From assembly GCA_002298335.1 (NCBI GenBank), contig DBNK01000035.1, positions 10,466 to 74,465 of the forward strand: 64,000 bases of DNA, written 5' to 3'. The notes below the pieces were generated by a model. It did no database searches. It saw only the letters and a list, made by a program, of their open reading frames with translations, and had not been told where the DNA came from. The position numbers and the translations under genes were made by a program. Below, piece after piece: positions 18,852-28,118 of the stretch. The first letter of the stretch is position 1; each line of letters starts with the position of its first letter. This DNA is from Thalassolituus sp. UBA674. GTDB lineage: Bacteria > Pseudomonadota > Gammaproteobacteria > Pseudomonadales > Oceanobacteraceae.

Positions 18852-19406
18852 TCAGCCGAACATATGGAACACACCCACCGCTGCAAACACCAGCGCAGCA
18901 GCAATGCGGGTTACTTTCAGCGGAATGCGCTTCATCAGGTAATCGCCGGCAAAAACCACCGGTACATTCGCCAGCAGCATACCAATAGTGGTACCTATCG
19001 TGACCAGGAGTACAGAGTCAAACTGGGCCCCCAGCAGGACGGTGGCAATCTGGGTTTTGTCGCCGATTTCAGCCAGAAAGAACAACACCGTTGAGACCAC
19101 GAACGCACCGTAGCGGTCGAAACGGTTGTCGACCTCGTCGTCGTTATCCGGGATCAGCAGCCACAATGCCAGAAGCACAAAGCTGCCTCCGACAATATAG
19201 CGTCCCATGTCCGACTGAAAAAACTGACCGACCCAGCTGCCCAGCCAGGCAGAAACCCCATGATTAAGCAGGGTGGCAACCAGAATACCGGCAATAATCG
19301 CCCATTTATTACGGAAACGGGCCGCCAGAACGAGTGAAAGCAATTGCGTTTTATCGCCGATTTCAGCGAGTGCAACGGTGATGACAGAGGTGGAAATAGG
19401 ATCCAT
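18852..19406 (-). CDS. UPF0016 (GDT1/MneA) family Mn2+ exporter
   Basis: A 184-residue membrane protein with the two family signatures, VALAEIGDKTQLLSL and FFLAEIGDKTQIATV, each in the first helix of a three-helix repeat. Bacterial members of this family export manganese (MneA) or transport divalent cations. The ATG at 19406 is chosen since it gives MDPISTSVITVALAEIGD, the conserved N-terminus, with GGAG upstream; the frame is open for 44 more codons, but that DNA is the RNA leader. A yybP-ykoY manganese riboswitch lies immediately upstream, which supports Mn2+ as substrate. Confidence 0.93.
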   Translation of the reverse strand: MDPISTSVITVALAEIGDKTQLLSLVLAARFRNKWAIIAGILVATLLNHGVSAWLGSWVGQFFQSDMGRYIVGGSFVLLALWLLIPDNDDEVDNRFDRYGAFVVSTVLFFLAEIGDKTQIATVLLGAQFDSVLLVTIGTTIGMLLANVPVVFAGDYLMKRIPLKVTRIAAALVFAAVGVFHMFG

Positions 19407-19595
19407 ATAAATACTCCGGCGGGCTTTAAAACCAAAGGCAAACACCAGTCGCCCGCCATAGGGACTGCCGCTTGCCTCAGGTCTTGTCAGTACTGCACGG
19501 GCGCAGCACGGAACCGCCATAAGCCAATGAGGGCTCAAGTATGTTGACGATTCCCCGTTCCGGGTGAGGAAGAAGACTACTCCCCTAAGACGCGT
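19407..19595 (-). ncRNA. yybP-ykoY manganese riboswitch leader with expression platform
   Basis: Read on the minus strand the leader contains CTTAGGGGAGTAG (complement of 19577-19588), CAACATACTTGAGCCC (complement of 19531-19546) and GACAAGACCTGAGG (near 19471), which are the conserved elements of this aptamer; CTTAGG and CCTGAG can form the P1 helix. Between aptamer and start codon, GGCGGGC and GCCCGCC (19451-19457 and 19418-19424) form a 7-bp stem whose 3' strand abuts the GGAG ribosome site, a plausible expression platform. High Mn2+ would be expected to raise expression of the exporter. Confidence 0.88.
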
Positions 19596-19767
19596 GCAAC
19601 TTTACCTGAGTCAGGGCGGATTGAAAAGACTGTGAGAGGGAACGGACGCCGCATATTTCAAACGACAGAACTGACACAGATACCGGGCGTTACTGCGGAT
19701 TACAAATTCCCACGGTAAGTCGTTTGGCACCACCTATACTCAGGAAAATCTATGTGGAAATGACACT

Positions 19768-21789
19768 ATGGGTATCTTTGATTTTCTTCGTCGGGGCACC
19801 TCAGAATCTCCGGAAAGAAATGCAACTCCGGCGGGCGAATCGGTAAAAGTCCTGCAACTCAGACAGGCCGACATCAGTGACAACCGCCTGTCCGGTCTGG
19901 CGTTCGGCGGCGCCGGTGCAGCGCTGGTCATAGCCTATGTGTCGCCGAATCTGGATTTTGAGCGGACCATGCAAAGGCTCAAAGCGGCCATGCCCTTTGC
20001 CAGCAACCTGATCGGTCTTATGACCGCCGGGGAATTATCCTCCTGCTCATCCTCTAATTACCACACCACCGAAGCAGGGTGGGACAACATTATCCTGCAG
20101 AGTTTTGATCCGTCCCTGTTTTCCCGCGTCGACATCTGCAGTGTAGGAATGCACAGCTCGGCGATGAAGGATAAATCCCGCTCCGAACACATTGAGCTGA
20201 TCCGTAAAGAGGTTCAGAGCCTGCGTCTGCCTTATCAGCCGGATGCCAGAGATACCATTGCCCTGACCTTTATTGATGGGCTCACTGCCAGTGAGTCTTA
20301 TCTGATGCAGGCCATCTACCGTACCGACAGGTTCCCCTGTTATTTCATTGGCGGATCGGCAGGCGGCACGCTCAACTTTGATAAAGCCTGGGTCTGGGAC
20401 GGTACATCTGTGGCGCATGACAAAGCCGTGCTGGTGTTCATGAAACTGGCGCCCGGCGTACGTTACGGCCTGCTCAAATCCCACAATTACAAGGCCACTG
20501 GGAAAAGCTTCGTGCTTGCGGAGTGCGACACCAGCCAGCGTACGGTTTCGACCGTTCTGGATGAGAAGACACAGGAGTCCGTGTCCTTCATGGACTCTCT
20601 TTGCGCACACCTGAACTGCAGCCGCCGCGACCTCGAGTCCAGACTCACCGGTTACTCCTTCGCAGTCGAAGTGAAGGGCGAACTTTTCATCCGCTCAGTA
20701 GCCGGCATCGACCCCGACAGCGGCGTCATTACTTTTTTCTGTGACATGAACTTCGGAGACCGTCTGCTGCTGGTCAAAGCGGAAGACTTCATTGGCACGA
20801 CCCGCCATGCGTATCAGGCCTTCATGAAGAACAAACCATCGGCACCCGTGGCGATGATTCTTAACGACTGCATTCTGCGACGCCTGAAAAATGCAGAGAA
20901 ACTCAGCAAGTTCAATGAGTTTTCCGGCATACCTGCGGCTGGCCTGTCGACCTTCGGCGAGATGCTGGGCATCTTCATGAATGAAACCCTGACGGCACTG
21001 TGTCTGTTCCGGGTGAAAGACGGGGAATCCTTTGCCGATGAATACGCCGACAATTTCGCGGTCAGATACGCAGGCTTCCGTGAATACTATCTGACACTGC
21101 AGATTAACAGTCTGAAAAGCATGAATCAGATCCAGTCCAATATGATGGGCTACCTGATGGAGTATCAGAATCTGATCAATAAGGTAACGGCCAGCTTCCA
21201 CGATGTTGCCGGCTACACAGCAGGCACAGCGGACATCCTCAGTGAGGTGCAGTCACGCTTCGGGCAGTTCAGTCACGAAATCACAGGTCAGTCTGCTCAT
21301 CAGCAACAGCTGCAGAGTCAGGTTGATGAGCTCCGGGTTAACTCTGAGCAGGTACTGAACATTCTCAGTGTGATTTCCGGTATCGCCGACCAGACCAACC
21401 TGCTGGCGCTGAATGCGGCGATTGAAGCAGCACGGGCAGGGGAGGCAGGGCGGGGATTCGCCGTGGTTGCGGATGAAGTCCGTCACCTCTCGCACACCAC
21501 GCAGGAATCACTGGATAAAACCGGAGACACCATCAAATCGGTCTCCGCCTCAATCGATACCATTCAGAAAGCCATCACCGGTTCAGGCAAATCCATGGAC
21601 GCCATTGCGGCCAGTACGTCCGGTCTTTCACAAAAGCTGAATGACATCGTCGACAATTCACACAGCGCCGGGCACAGCGTAAGAAGCCAGGTTGACGAAA
21701 TTGAACAGCTGCTGCAGCGGATGCAGGGGCTGGATCGCAACGTCGATACCATCCGCAAACTCAGCGACGCATTCCGTCATCAGCACTGA
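19768..21789 (+). CDS. FIST-domain chemoreceptor-type signalling protein
   Basis: A 673-residue soluble protein. The N-terminal ~390 residues match the FIST_N and FIST_C sensory domains (AGAALVIAYVSPNLDFERTM, then TFIDGLTASESYLMQAIY and YFIGGSAGG), which are thought to bind small ligands such as amino acids. A helical linker follows (residues about 430-500), then a chemoreceptor signalling tip IADQTNLLALNAAIEAARAG near residues 535-560. No membrane helix. FIST domains are more often attached to histidine kinases or GGDEF proteins, so this fusion feeding a CheA array is notable. Placed just downstream of the che cluster, with its own promoter region shared divergently with the riboswitch. Confidence 0.9.
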   Translation: MGIFDFLRRGTSESPERNATPAGESVKVLQLRQADISDNRLSGLAFGGAGAALVIAYVSPNLDFERTMQRLKAAMPFASNLIGLMTAGELSSCSSSNYHTTEAGWDNIILQSFDPSLFSRVDICSVGMHSSAMKDKSRSEHIELIRKEVQSLRLPYQPDARDTIALTFIDGLTASESYLMQAIYRTDRFPCYFIGGSAGGTLNFDKAWVWDGTSVAHDKAVLVFMKLAPGVRYGLLKSHNYKATGKSFVLAECDTSQRTVSTVLDEKTQESVSFMDSLCAHLNCSRRDLESRLTGYSFAVEVKGELFIRSVAGIDPDSGVITFFCDMNFGDRLLLVKAEDFIGTTRHAYQAFMKNKPSAPVAMILNDCILRRLKNAEKLSKFNEFSGIPAAGLSTFGEMLGIFMNETLTALCLFRVKDGESFADEYADNFAVRYAGFREYYLTLQINSLKSMNQIQSNMMGYLMEYQNLINKVTASFHDVAGYTAGTADILSEVQSRFGQFSHEITGQSAHQQQLQSQVDELRVNSEQVLNILSVISGIADQTNLLALNAAIEAARAGEAGRGFAVVADEVRHLSHTTQESLDKTGDTIKSVSASIDTIQKAITGSGKSMDAIAASTSGLSQKLNDIVDNSHSAGHSVRSQVDEIEQLLQRMQGLDRNVDTIRKLSDAFRHQH

Positions 21790-21807
21790 GATTCCACGCC
21801 ACAACAG

Positions 21808-21827
21808 ACCTCCGGGCAGCCGGAGGT
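21808..21827 (+). terminator. Hairpin after the FIST receptor
   Basis: ACCTCCGG-GCAG-CCGGAGGT forms a perfect 8-bp stem with a tetraloop 19 bases after the stop codon. Only TTA follows, so the U-tract is weak. Confidence 0.6.
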
Positions 21828-21930
21828 TACGTCATACTGTGTAAAGCTGACATCCGGTTCTGAATTTCTCTGAACTCTTCCCTCTGAGGCACGTCACAAA
21901 CTGACACCTTGCAACGAAAGAGGTCTGATT

Positions 21931-22410
21931 ATGCAGAACGTGAATATTGGTATTTCTGATGAACACCGTGCCGGCATTGCGGACGGACTGGGCCACCTGC
22001 TGGCTGATACGTACACCCTGTATCTGACCACACATAACTTCCACTGGAACGTCACCGGACCCATGTTCAACAGCCTCCACAACATGTTTGAGGGGCAGTA
22101 CACTGAGCTGTGGAACGCCATCGATCCGATTGCTGAACGCATCCGCTCACTGGGCCATGTTGCCCCCGGCTCCTACGCCCAATACAGCGAGATGACCAGC
22201 CTGCCGGATGCGCCGGTAACGCCACCCAAAGCCATGGACATGATCGGTATTCTGGCGACCGGACACGAGACAACCGCACGCACCGCGCGCCAGTTGTTCG
22301 ATCTGGTCGGAGAAGCCCATGATGAACCCACCGCCGACATGCTGACGCAACGGATTGCTGTACATGAACAGGCGGCGTGGATGCTGCGCTCAATGCTGGA
22401 AGCAGCCTGA
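21931..22410 (+). CDS. dps: Dps-family DNA-binding ferritin-like protein
   Basis: Dodecameric miniferritin that oxidises and stores iron and shields DNA during stress. The 159-residue protein shows the intersubunit ferroxidase pattern THNFHWNVTGPMFNSLHNMFEGQYTELW followed by DPIAERIRSLGHVAPGS, diagnostic of Dps. The ATG at 21931 is preceded by GAAAGAGG. An intrinsic terminator lies 67 bases after the stop. Monocistronic; convergent with rapA. The N-terminal tail is short and has few lysines, so direct DNA binding is uncertain. Confidence 0.95.
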   Translation: MQNVNIGISDEHRAGIADGLGHLLADTYTLYLTTHNFHWNVTGPMFNSLHNMFEGQYTELWNAIDPIAERIRSLGHVAPGSYAQYSEMTSLPDAPVTPPKAMDMIGILATGHETTARTARQLFDLVGEAHDEPTADMLTQRIAVHEQAAWMLRSMLEAA

Positions 22411-22476
22411 GACAGAAACGGATAACAACAGCACCCTTGCCAGAAAGGTTATGCCAGGATGGCTCTTCAGGAAGTG

Positions 22477-22499
22477 GCCCGCCTCAGGCGGGCTTTTTT
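22477..22499 (+). terminator. Intrinsic terminator of dps
   Basis: GCCCGCC-TCA-GGCGGGC with a 7-bp GC stem followed by TTTTTT on the plus strand; classical rho-independent terminator between the convergent dps and rapA genes. Confidence 0.92.
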
Positions 22500-22522
22500 A
22501 TGCCTGCGAACTGATCAGAGAA

Positions 22523-25258
22523 TCAGCTGCAGAACACCAGCCGGATACTGTCGAGCATCAGCTGGGACTGCCCCAGGACAGCCAGAACAGCATCTTTTTC
22601 CTGCTTCAGTTCAGCCACACTGGCAGGGGAGATGGCCGGATTCACCTGCGACAGGGCTTCCAGTCGTGCAATGCGGTCAGTGTAGGCCTCTTCAGCCTTG
22701 CCACTGGCACGACTCAGCAGTTTATCCAACTGCCCGGTGGCCATTTTTTCCAGCTTGTTGATCAGCGGTCGCACCATGGCTTCTTTCTTATCCACCAGAC
22801 CACGGGCGGTGCCTTTTTTCAGTGGCAGAACAAAACCCGTGTAAGCCGTTTCGTTCACCTTCAGCTGGCCCGCCGGGGTCATGGTCAGCTGCATCGCCGC
22901 CGGTGGCAGGAAGCGTTCGATCTGCAGCGCACGCGGCGCAGGGCAGCGCGCGGTGAACTGCAGCTCGATAAAGCAGTCACCGGTGTTGAATTCATGTTGA
23001 TCCAGATAGCCAACCGCCGCGTTACCGGCCGGGCTGCTGGTAATCAGTTCCAGAGCCTGTTCGATGAAAGGGTGCTCCCAGCTCAGGAACTGAACATCAT
23101 CGCGGCTGAGGGCCATCTCACGGCTGACCGTGGCCATAAAGCCGTCTTCCGGCAGATGAGGGAGATCCGGCACCAGCATATGTTCGCCCGGCGCAATGGT
23201 GACGCAGTCGTTACCGAGATCGGTGACTTCCAGACCAAAGGCATCGGCGAACAGCTCCAGAAAATCGCTCAGTTCGGCTTCATCTTCGATATGGCAGATG
23301 GTCATGTCTTTCGCGGCCTGCTGGGCCGATGGCGGACAGGAGTGCAGTTCCAGCAGACGGTCACGGCCTTGCTCATAACGGGCCTGAAGATCAATACGCT
23401 CGTTGCGGATCACATCCATTTCATCCGCGGCCATACGCCCGGACTGCAACGCCTGCTCAATGGTCTTGCGGTGTTTTTCCAGCAATGGCTGCGCCGTCGG
23501 ATTCGGGTGACTGAAACAGTCCAGCACCACATTAAGCACATCCGCCCAGACAGAAGTGGCGTGGTGATCAAACACCGGGATGTGCAGGCGGATGTCGTTC
23601 TTCTGCCCGATGCGGTCAAGGCGACCGATGCGCTGTTCGATCAGATCACAGTTAAACGGCAGATCGAACAGAATCAGGTGGCTGGCAAACTGGAAGTTGC
23701 GGCCTTCGCTGCCGATTTCAGAACACAGCAGCAGCTTGGCACCCTGTTCGTGGTCGGCAAAATAAGCGGCTGCGCGGTCGCGCTCAATCATATCCATGTG
23801 TTCATGGAACACAGCGACCGGAATCGCGTGTTTCTCCCACAGGTAACGTTCCAGCATCAGCACCGTTTCAGCGGAATGACAGATAAGTACGAATTTCTCC
23901 TGCTTGTGCACCGCCAGCAGATCAATCACCCAGTTCACCCGGGGGTCGATCAGCACCCAGTCCTCAAGTGCCACTTCCGGATGGAGTGGGAAGTGCGCAC
24001 CGTCTTTGTATTCAGACGGCAGCTCCAGTGTGGTGATGGACACCTGACGTTCAGGGAAGCCCTTCACCCCATGACGGGTGTTACGGTAGAGAGCACGCCC
24101 GGGACCAAAACGGTCGATCAGCGCTTCGGTGATGCGGCGCGCATCGCCGGACCCGGCAAGATCAGGCAGCTTCTGCGCCAGCAGCGCCTGCTGATCCACA
24201 GACAGCTCCGCGCCTTCGTTGACCACACCGGCGAGTTCCGCATAGGGCAGATACTCCTGCTGCTCGCGGAGGAATTCTTCCAGCGAGGCGTAGCGTACCG
24301 GGTCGAGCAGGCGCAGGCGTGCATAATGCCCTTCAACACCCAGCTGCTCCGGGGTTGCCGTTAACAGCAGCACCGACGGCACAATCATCGACAGAGTTTC
24401 AACCAGACGGTAAGCGTCATCCTGATGATCCGGCGCCCAGCTGAGGTGGTGGGCCTCATCGACCACCAGCACATCCCAGTCTTCCGACAGGATCTCAGCG
24501 GTGGCAATGTCGGATACGGCCAGCGACATCGGGCAGATAAACAGCTGTCCGGCGGACAGTGCCTGCTCATCTTCGAGCAGATCCTGTTCATTCAGAACAC
24601 TGAAATAGAGATTAAAGCGGCGGATCATCTCCACCAGCCACTGATGCACCAGGTGATCCGGCACCAGAATCAGCACCCGCTGGATGCGCTGCAGACGGAT
24701 CAGGCGGTGCAGGATCAGACCGGCTTCAATGGTTTTACCCATACCCACTTCATCGGCCAGCAGTACCCGCGGCAGGGCATCCTGTGTTACCTGGGAGGCA
24801 ATGTGCAGCTGATGGGGCAGCAGACTGGTACGCGCGCCAAGCAGGCCATAAAAAGGACGCTTACGCAGATCAGCCACCTGACGGAAAGCAATCTGGCGCA
24901 GTTCAAACAGGTTGTTATTGTCGAGCTGGCCGGTAAACAGCCGGTCTGACGGCGAGTTGAGCTTGATGGCACCACTGAGATGAATTTCAGGAACGGTACG
25001 CTCACCGTCGCCGTAGTAGCAGATACCGTCGATTTCATCGACTTCGGCAACCGTCATCACTGAGCCGTCGTGGAGCGGAATGACATCGCCCTCCGAGAAG
25101 GTAACCCGCGTCAGCGGCGAGTTTTTGATGGCATAACTGCGCACTTCATCCTGCGCAGGAAAGAAGACTTCAACGACGCGGAAATCCACATTCTGGATCA
25201 GTCCGAGTCCTAATTCCGTCTCTGCCTCACTGATCCAACGCTGCCCAATCACAAACAT
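22523..25258 (-). CDS. rapA: RNA polymerase-associated SNF2-family ATPase RapA
   Basis: RapA (HepA) is a Swi2/Snf2 ATPase that binds RNA polymerase and promotes its recycling. Start at 25258 gives MFVIGQRWISEAETELGLG, the conserved RapA N-terminus, followed by the Tudor-like domains. Helicase motifs: LLADEVGMGKTIEAGLIL (Walker A), VVDEAHHLSW (DEAH box), LLTATPEQLG (motif III), ICHSAETVLML and SEIGSEGRNFQFA, RIGRLDRIGQ (motif VI). 911 residues, slightly shorter than E. coli RapA (968). The opposite strand contains a long open frame within it, which is an antisense artefact. Confidence 0.96.
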   Translation of the reverse strand: MFVIGQRWISEAETELGLGLIQNVDFRVVEVFFPAQDEVRSYAIKNSPLTRVTFSEGDVIPLHDGSVMTVAEVDEIDGICYYGDGERTVPEIHLSGAIKLNSPSDRLFTGQLDNNNLFELRQIAFRQVADLRKRPFYGLLGARTSLLPHQLHIASQVTQDALPRVLLADEVGMGKTIEAGLILHRLIRLQRIQRVLILVPDHLVHQWLVEMIRRFNLYFSVLNEQDLLEDEQALSAGQLFICPMSLAVSDIATAEILSEDWDVLVVDEAHHLSWAPDHQDDAYRLVETLSMIVPSVLLLTATPEQLGVEGHYARLRLLDPVRYASLEEFLREQQEYLPYAELAGVVNEGAELSVDQQALLAQKLPDLAGSGDARRITEALIDRFGPGRALYRNTRHGVKGFPERQVSITTLELPSEYKDGAHFPLHPEVALEDWVLIDPRVNWVIDLLAVHKQEKFVLICHSAETVLMLERYLWEKHAIPVAVFHEHMDMIERDRAAAYFADHEQGAKLLLCSEIGSEGRNFQFASHLILFDLPFNCDLIEQRIGRLDRIGQKNDIRLHIPVFDHHATSVWADVLNVVLDCFSHPNPTAQPLLEKHRKTIEQALQSGRMAADEMDVIRNERIDLQARYEQGRDRLLELHSCPPSAQQAAKDMTICHIEDEAELSDFLELFADAFGLEVTDLGNDCVTIAPGEHMLVPDLPHLPEDGFMATVSREMALSRDDVQFLSWEHPFIEQALELITSSPAGNAAVGYLDQHEFNTGDCFIELQFTARCPAPRALQIERFLPPAAMQLTMTPAGQLKVNETAYTGFVLPLKKGTARGLVDKKEAMVRPLINKLEKMATGQLDKLLSRASGKAEEAYTDRIARLEALSQVNPAISPASVAELKQEKDAVLAVLGQSQLMLDSIRLVFCS

Positions 25259-25369
25259 AGTGCTTTCTGTTCCCCGGTCTGACTGCTTGAAGTGCCGCGA
25301 TTTTAATGGAAAAGGACGAAGGTGCACACCGGCAAGGGAAAAACCTTTAAGCCGGTGCGACAGGACGGA

Positions 25370-26032
25370 TCAGTAAGGGGAAGCGCTGATCACTGCCCAG
25401 ACAAGCATCCCTGCCAGAATAACGCCGATGGCGAAGCGGGTCTGCAGGTAAGGGTAGACGGGAATATCATGGTCTGCAGGTGCTTTGCCGTGAATCATTG
25501 CAGGCACCAGATTATGACCCTTGAGGCGATGGGCAATAATTGCCAGCAGATGCAGTGCTACAGCAGCAACAACCAGCCAGAAACAGACCTCATGCAACTC
25601 GGCCATCAGCCGTGCTGCATCATAGGCGATGTAATCCGCAAACGGGCCACCATCAAAACCATCCACATCAATGGCGAACAGACCAAGACCCACCTGAGTC
25701 AGTAACAGCCCCAGCAGCAACAGAACGCTGTAGCCACCCAGCGGGTTGTGGCCAAACACTGGCGGTGCGCCGCCCTGCAGGACCACGGAAGCGTAGCGCA
25801 TCACCCGGGCGGGGGACTGAATGAACTGAGCGAAACGGGCGGTATGGGTACCGAAGAAGCCCCAGTAGATACGGAACACCAGCACACCCAGCAGGGTGAA
25901 ACCGGCGTACCTGTGGTAGGTCATTTCATGGTTTTCGGCTGTCCACCAGAGTACAGGCACCAGAATCGCCATCGACCAGTGACACAGGCGGACGGGCAGG
26001 TCCCAGACCTGCTTTAATGCAGTGTTATTCAT
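25370..26032 (-). CDS. Cytochrome b561-family membrane protein
   Basis: A 220-residue b-type cytochrome with four membrane helices. The N-terminal signature VWDLPVRLCHWSMAILVPVLWW and the later H-x-x-AG (YHRYAGFTLLGVLVFRIYWGFFGTHTARF) supply haem-ligating histidines. These proteins pass electrons from quinol to a periplasmic c-type cytochrome. The cytochrome c' gene lies 11 bases upstream on the same strand, forming a two-gene unit; such b561/c' pairs are common in proteobacteria. The physiological electron acceptor cannot be told from sequence. Confidence 0.92.
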   Translation of the reverse strand: MNNTALKQVWDLPVRLCHWSMAILVPVLWWTAENHEMTYHRYAGFTLLGVLVFRIYWGFFGTHTARFAQFIQSPARVMRYASVVLQGGAPPVFGHNPLGGYSVLLLLGLLLTQVGLGLFAIDVDGFDGGPFADYIAYDAARLMAELHEVCFWLVVAAVALHLLAIIAHRLKGHNLVPAMIHGKAPADHDIPVYPYLQTRFAIGVILAGMLVWAVISASPY

Positions 26033-26043
26033 ATCCGGACGAC

Positions 26044-26523
26044 TCAGTCCTCACGGAAGCTGCGGTGACAGGCAGAGCAGGCATCCTTAATCGCAATCAT
26101 CTGCTCTTCGGTGGCTGATGCAGAAGAAGCAGCGGCCATCATGGCTTCAGATGCTTTCACAAGATCATCCGCCATCTTGTTGAATTTAGCCTGATTTTTC
26201 CAGATGTAAGGCAGTGCATCAGTGTCGTAATCAGAGTCTGTACTGGTGCCTTCCGGGAACCAGTCACCTATCTTCAGCGCTTCTGTTTTGATGGTGGTTG
26301 CTGCTTTGAGAATGGCCGGATAATCCGGTGTATCCGCACGCAGCTCAAAGCGCATGCTTTTAAGACTGCTGCCCATGTTCTTGAATCCTTCCTGGCGCTC
26401 ATGAATGACCATTTCAGGGTCATCGGATTCAGCGGCACTGACCAGACTGATGTGTGCACTGATGGCTGCGGCAGTCATCAGCAGGGCAGAGGTGAAGGTT
26501 CGACGGAGCTGGGAGAAGGTCAT
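26044..26523 (-). CDS. Periplasmic cytochrome c' (class II)
   Basis: A 159-residue exported protein. A signal peptide (about 30 residues, SALLMTAAAISAHISLVSAAES) is followed by a four-helix bundle and a C-terminal haem site CSACHRSF, the position characteristic of class II cytochromes c'. The pattern HERQEGFKNMGSSLKSM near the N-terminus is also typical. Likely donor/acceptor partner of the adjacent cytochrome b561. Cytochromes c' are associated with nitric oxide binding or electron transfer; which applies here is not visible. Confidence 0.92.
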   Translation of the reverse strand: MTFSQLRRTFTSALLMTAAAISAHISLVSAAESDDPEMVIHERQEGFKNMGSSLKSMRFELRADTPDYPAILKAATTIKTEALKIGDWFPEGTSTDSDYDTDALPYIWKNQAKFNKMADDLVKASEAMMAAASSASATEEQMIAIKDACSACHRSFRED

Positions 26524-26798
26524 GAGGAGGTTTCCTTATACTGGGTGTTATTCCGGGTGAAGTTCCGGATCATTCCGGCCCTTGCTCTGCGCCCCACCAT
26601 AACCGGCACGGCGTCCTGCGAATTTAATTTACCCGATGTTCAGTTAAATCCCTGCGACAGGCAACGACCTGATTGTCTGGGACTGTCAATTCACGGCCCG
26701 TATAAGACGCACGACAATCCCTGGTGTTCCCGCCCCGGGAAAATGTCCTGTCTGTTCAGGTGGCGCCATGCCTGCAGTCACACCGGAAACGAACGATG

Positions 26799-28118
26799 TC
26801 AGGGCCGGAAGATATCAACAAATTCGGTCTTGGCACGGAAATCATTGCTCGCTACCAGAGTCGCAGGCGACTGACCGTTATTATCCGCCAGCTGCGGGTC
26901 AGCACCGTGCTCACGCAACAAACGGAACATTGCGACAATGTCTTCATGGCTGGTGCCGGAATCCGTACCCAGATCCAGCAGACGGTGTAATGCCGTCTGT
27001 CCACGGTGATTGCGGATATTGGCGTCCGGCTGCAGATCCAGGGCTACGCGCAAGGCCCCCGGATTGGACTGAGCCGCTGCCAGCAGGACGTTATTGCCTT
27101 CTGCAGTGCGGAAGCCGGTGTCTGCACCGGCAGCGGCAAGCAGCTCCATCATCTCGGCAGAGCCCTGGGCAGCCGCCAGCAGCAGTGGCGATTCCGGGTG
27201 AGTGATATAAGGCGCACTGGTGAAGTTCACCTCATAACGCCAGACCACCTGAGATTCACCGGTCAGTGCATCCGGATCAGCGCCCTGTGCGAGCAGCTGA
27301 CGCACCAGATCAGGCTGATTTTCCAGCACCGCGATGTGCAGCAACTGATGACCATTGCGATCATAGGCGTTCAGGTCCACTCCCTGATCAATAAGATGCG
27401 CGGCGAAACGGAACTGCTTCTGATACATGGCCATCTGCACCACACTGGTTCCGTCTGCGGTCACCTGAGTGATGTCTGCGCCCTTATGCAACAGGGCCTC
27501 AGGCGTCCCCGGATTACGGCTCTGAAGGGCGAAGAACAGTGGCGAGAAACCACTGGCCGTCACGCGGTTTATCCCGGCACCCTGCTGAATCAGCAGCAGG
27601 GCGTTGTCCGTGCGCCCATGCGCTGCAGCCCACATCAGTGGTGTCTGACCGTTAATATCGGCCGCATTCACATCAGCACCGTCTGCAATCAGCCGGGTGA
27701 CCACCTCGGGGGTGCTGTTGGCCGCACACAGAGCCAGGGGCGTGACGCCGGAGGCTGTTGCCCGGTTCGCATCCGCACGCAGATTCAACAACTGCAGGAC
27801 GATGGCGGAATTGCCGCGCTGGCAAGCCACCGACAGCGGGGTAAAGCCCTCGGCACCGGTCTGCTGCGGATCGACATCGGCACCGTGCGCCAGCAGCAGG
27901 GCAGCCATACGACTGTTCTGGGCATCCACTGCCCAGCTCAGAAGACTGGACCCATCCGCCAACGGCTGATCCGGGTCAGCGCCCTTGTCGAGCAGTGCCT
28001 CGGTACGGCCGAGATGGCCTGTCTGCACCGCCTGCAGCAGCTCTGAGTGTTCATTCGCGGCCATGGCCTGGGTACAGCCCAGCAGTGGCAGCAACAAAAA
28101 CGTTCTGATTCCTTTCAT
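26799..28118 (-). CDS. Exported ankyrin-repeat protein
   Basis: A 439-residue protein with a signal peptide (MKGIRTFLLLPLLGCTQAMA) and about ten ankyrin repeats, seen as recurring G-A-D-x-N/D and T-P-L-x-x-A units from residue 25 to the end (for example GADVNAADINGQTPLMWAAA). No enzymatic domain is visible. The gene begins at the stop codon of the DUF1552 gene, so it is the third gene of the DUF1592-DUF1552 operon and probably a periplasmic partner of those proteins. Function unknown. On the opposite strand a long open frame is an artefact of the repetitive coding sequence. Confidence 0.88.
   Translation of the reverse strand: MKGIRTFLLLPLLGCTQAMAANEHSELLQAVQTGHLGRTEALLDKGADPDQPLADGSSLLSWAVDAQNSRMAALLLAHGADVDPQQTGAEGFTPLSVACQRGNSAIVLQLLNLRADANRATASGVTPLALCAANSTPEVVTRLIADGADVNAADINGQTPLMWAAAHGRTDNALLLIQQGAGINRVTASGFSPLFFALQSRNPGTPEALLHKGADITQVTADGTSVVQMAMYQKQFRFAAHLIDQGVDLNAYDRNGHQLLHIAVLENQPDLVRQLLAQGADPDALTGESQVVWRYEVNFTSAPYITHPESPLLLAAAQGSAEMMELLAAAGADTGFRTAEGNNVLLAAAQSNPGALRVALDLQPDANIRNHRGQTALHRLLDLGTDSGTSHEDIVAMFRLLREHGADPQLADNNGQSPATLVASNDFRAKTEFVDIFRP

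Noticed and set aside
22355..24364. Long plus-strand open frame (about 670 codons) opposite rapA
   Set aside because: It lies entirely antisense to the well-conserved rapA, has Gln/His/Arg-rich composition typical of reverse-complement frames and no recognisable domain.
27006..28046. Plus-strand open frame opposite the ankyrin gene
   Set aside because: Antisense shadow produced by the regular codon pattern of the ankyrin repeats; no ribosome site and no domain.
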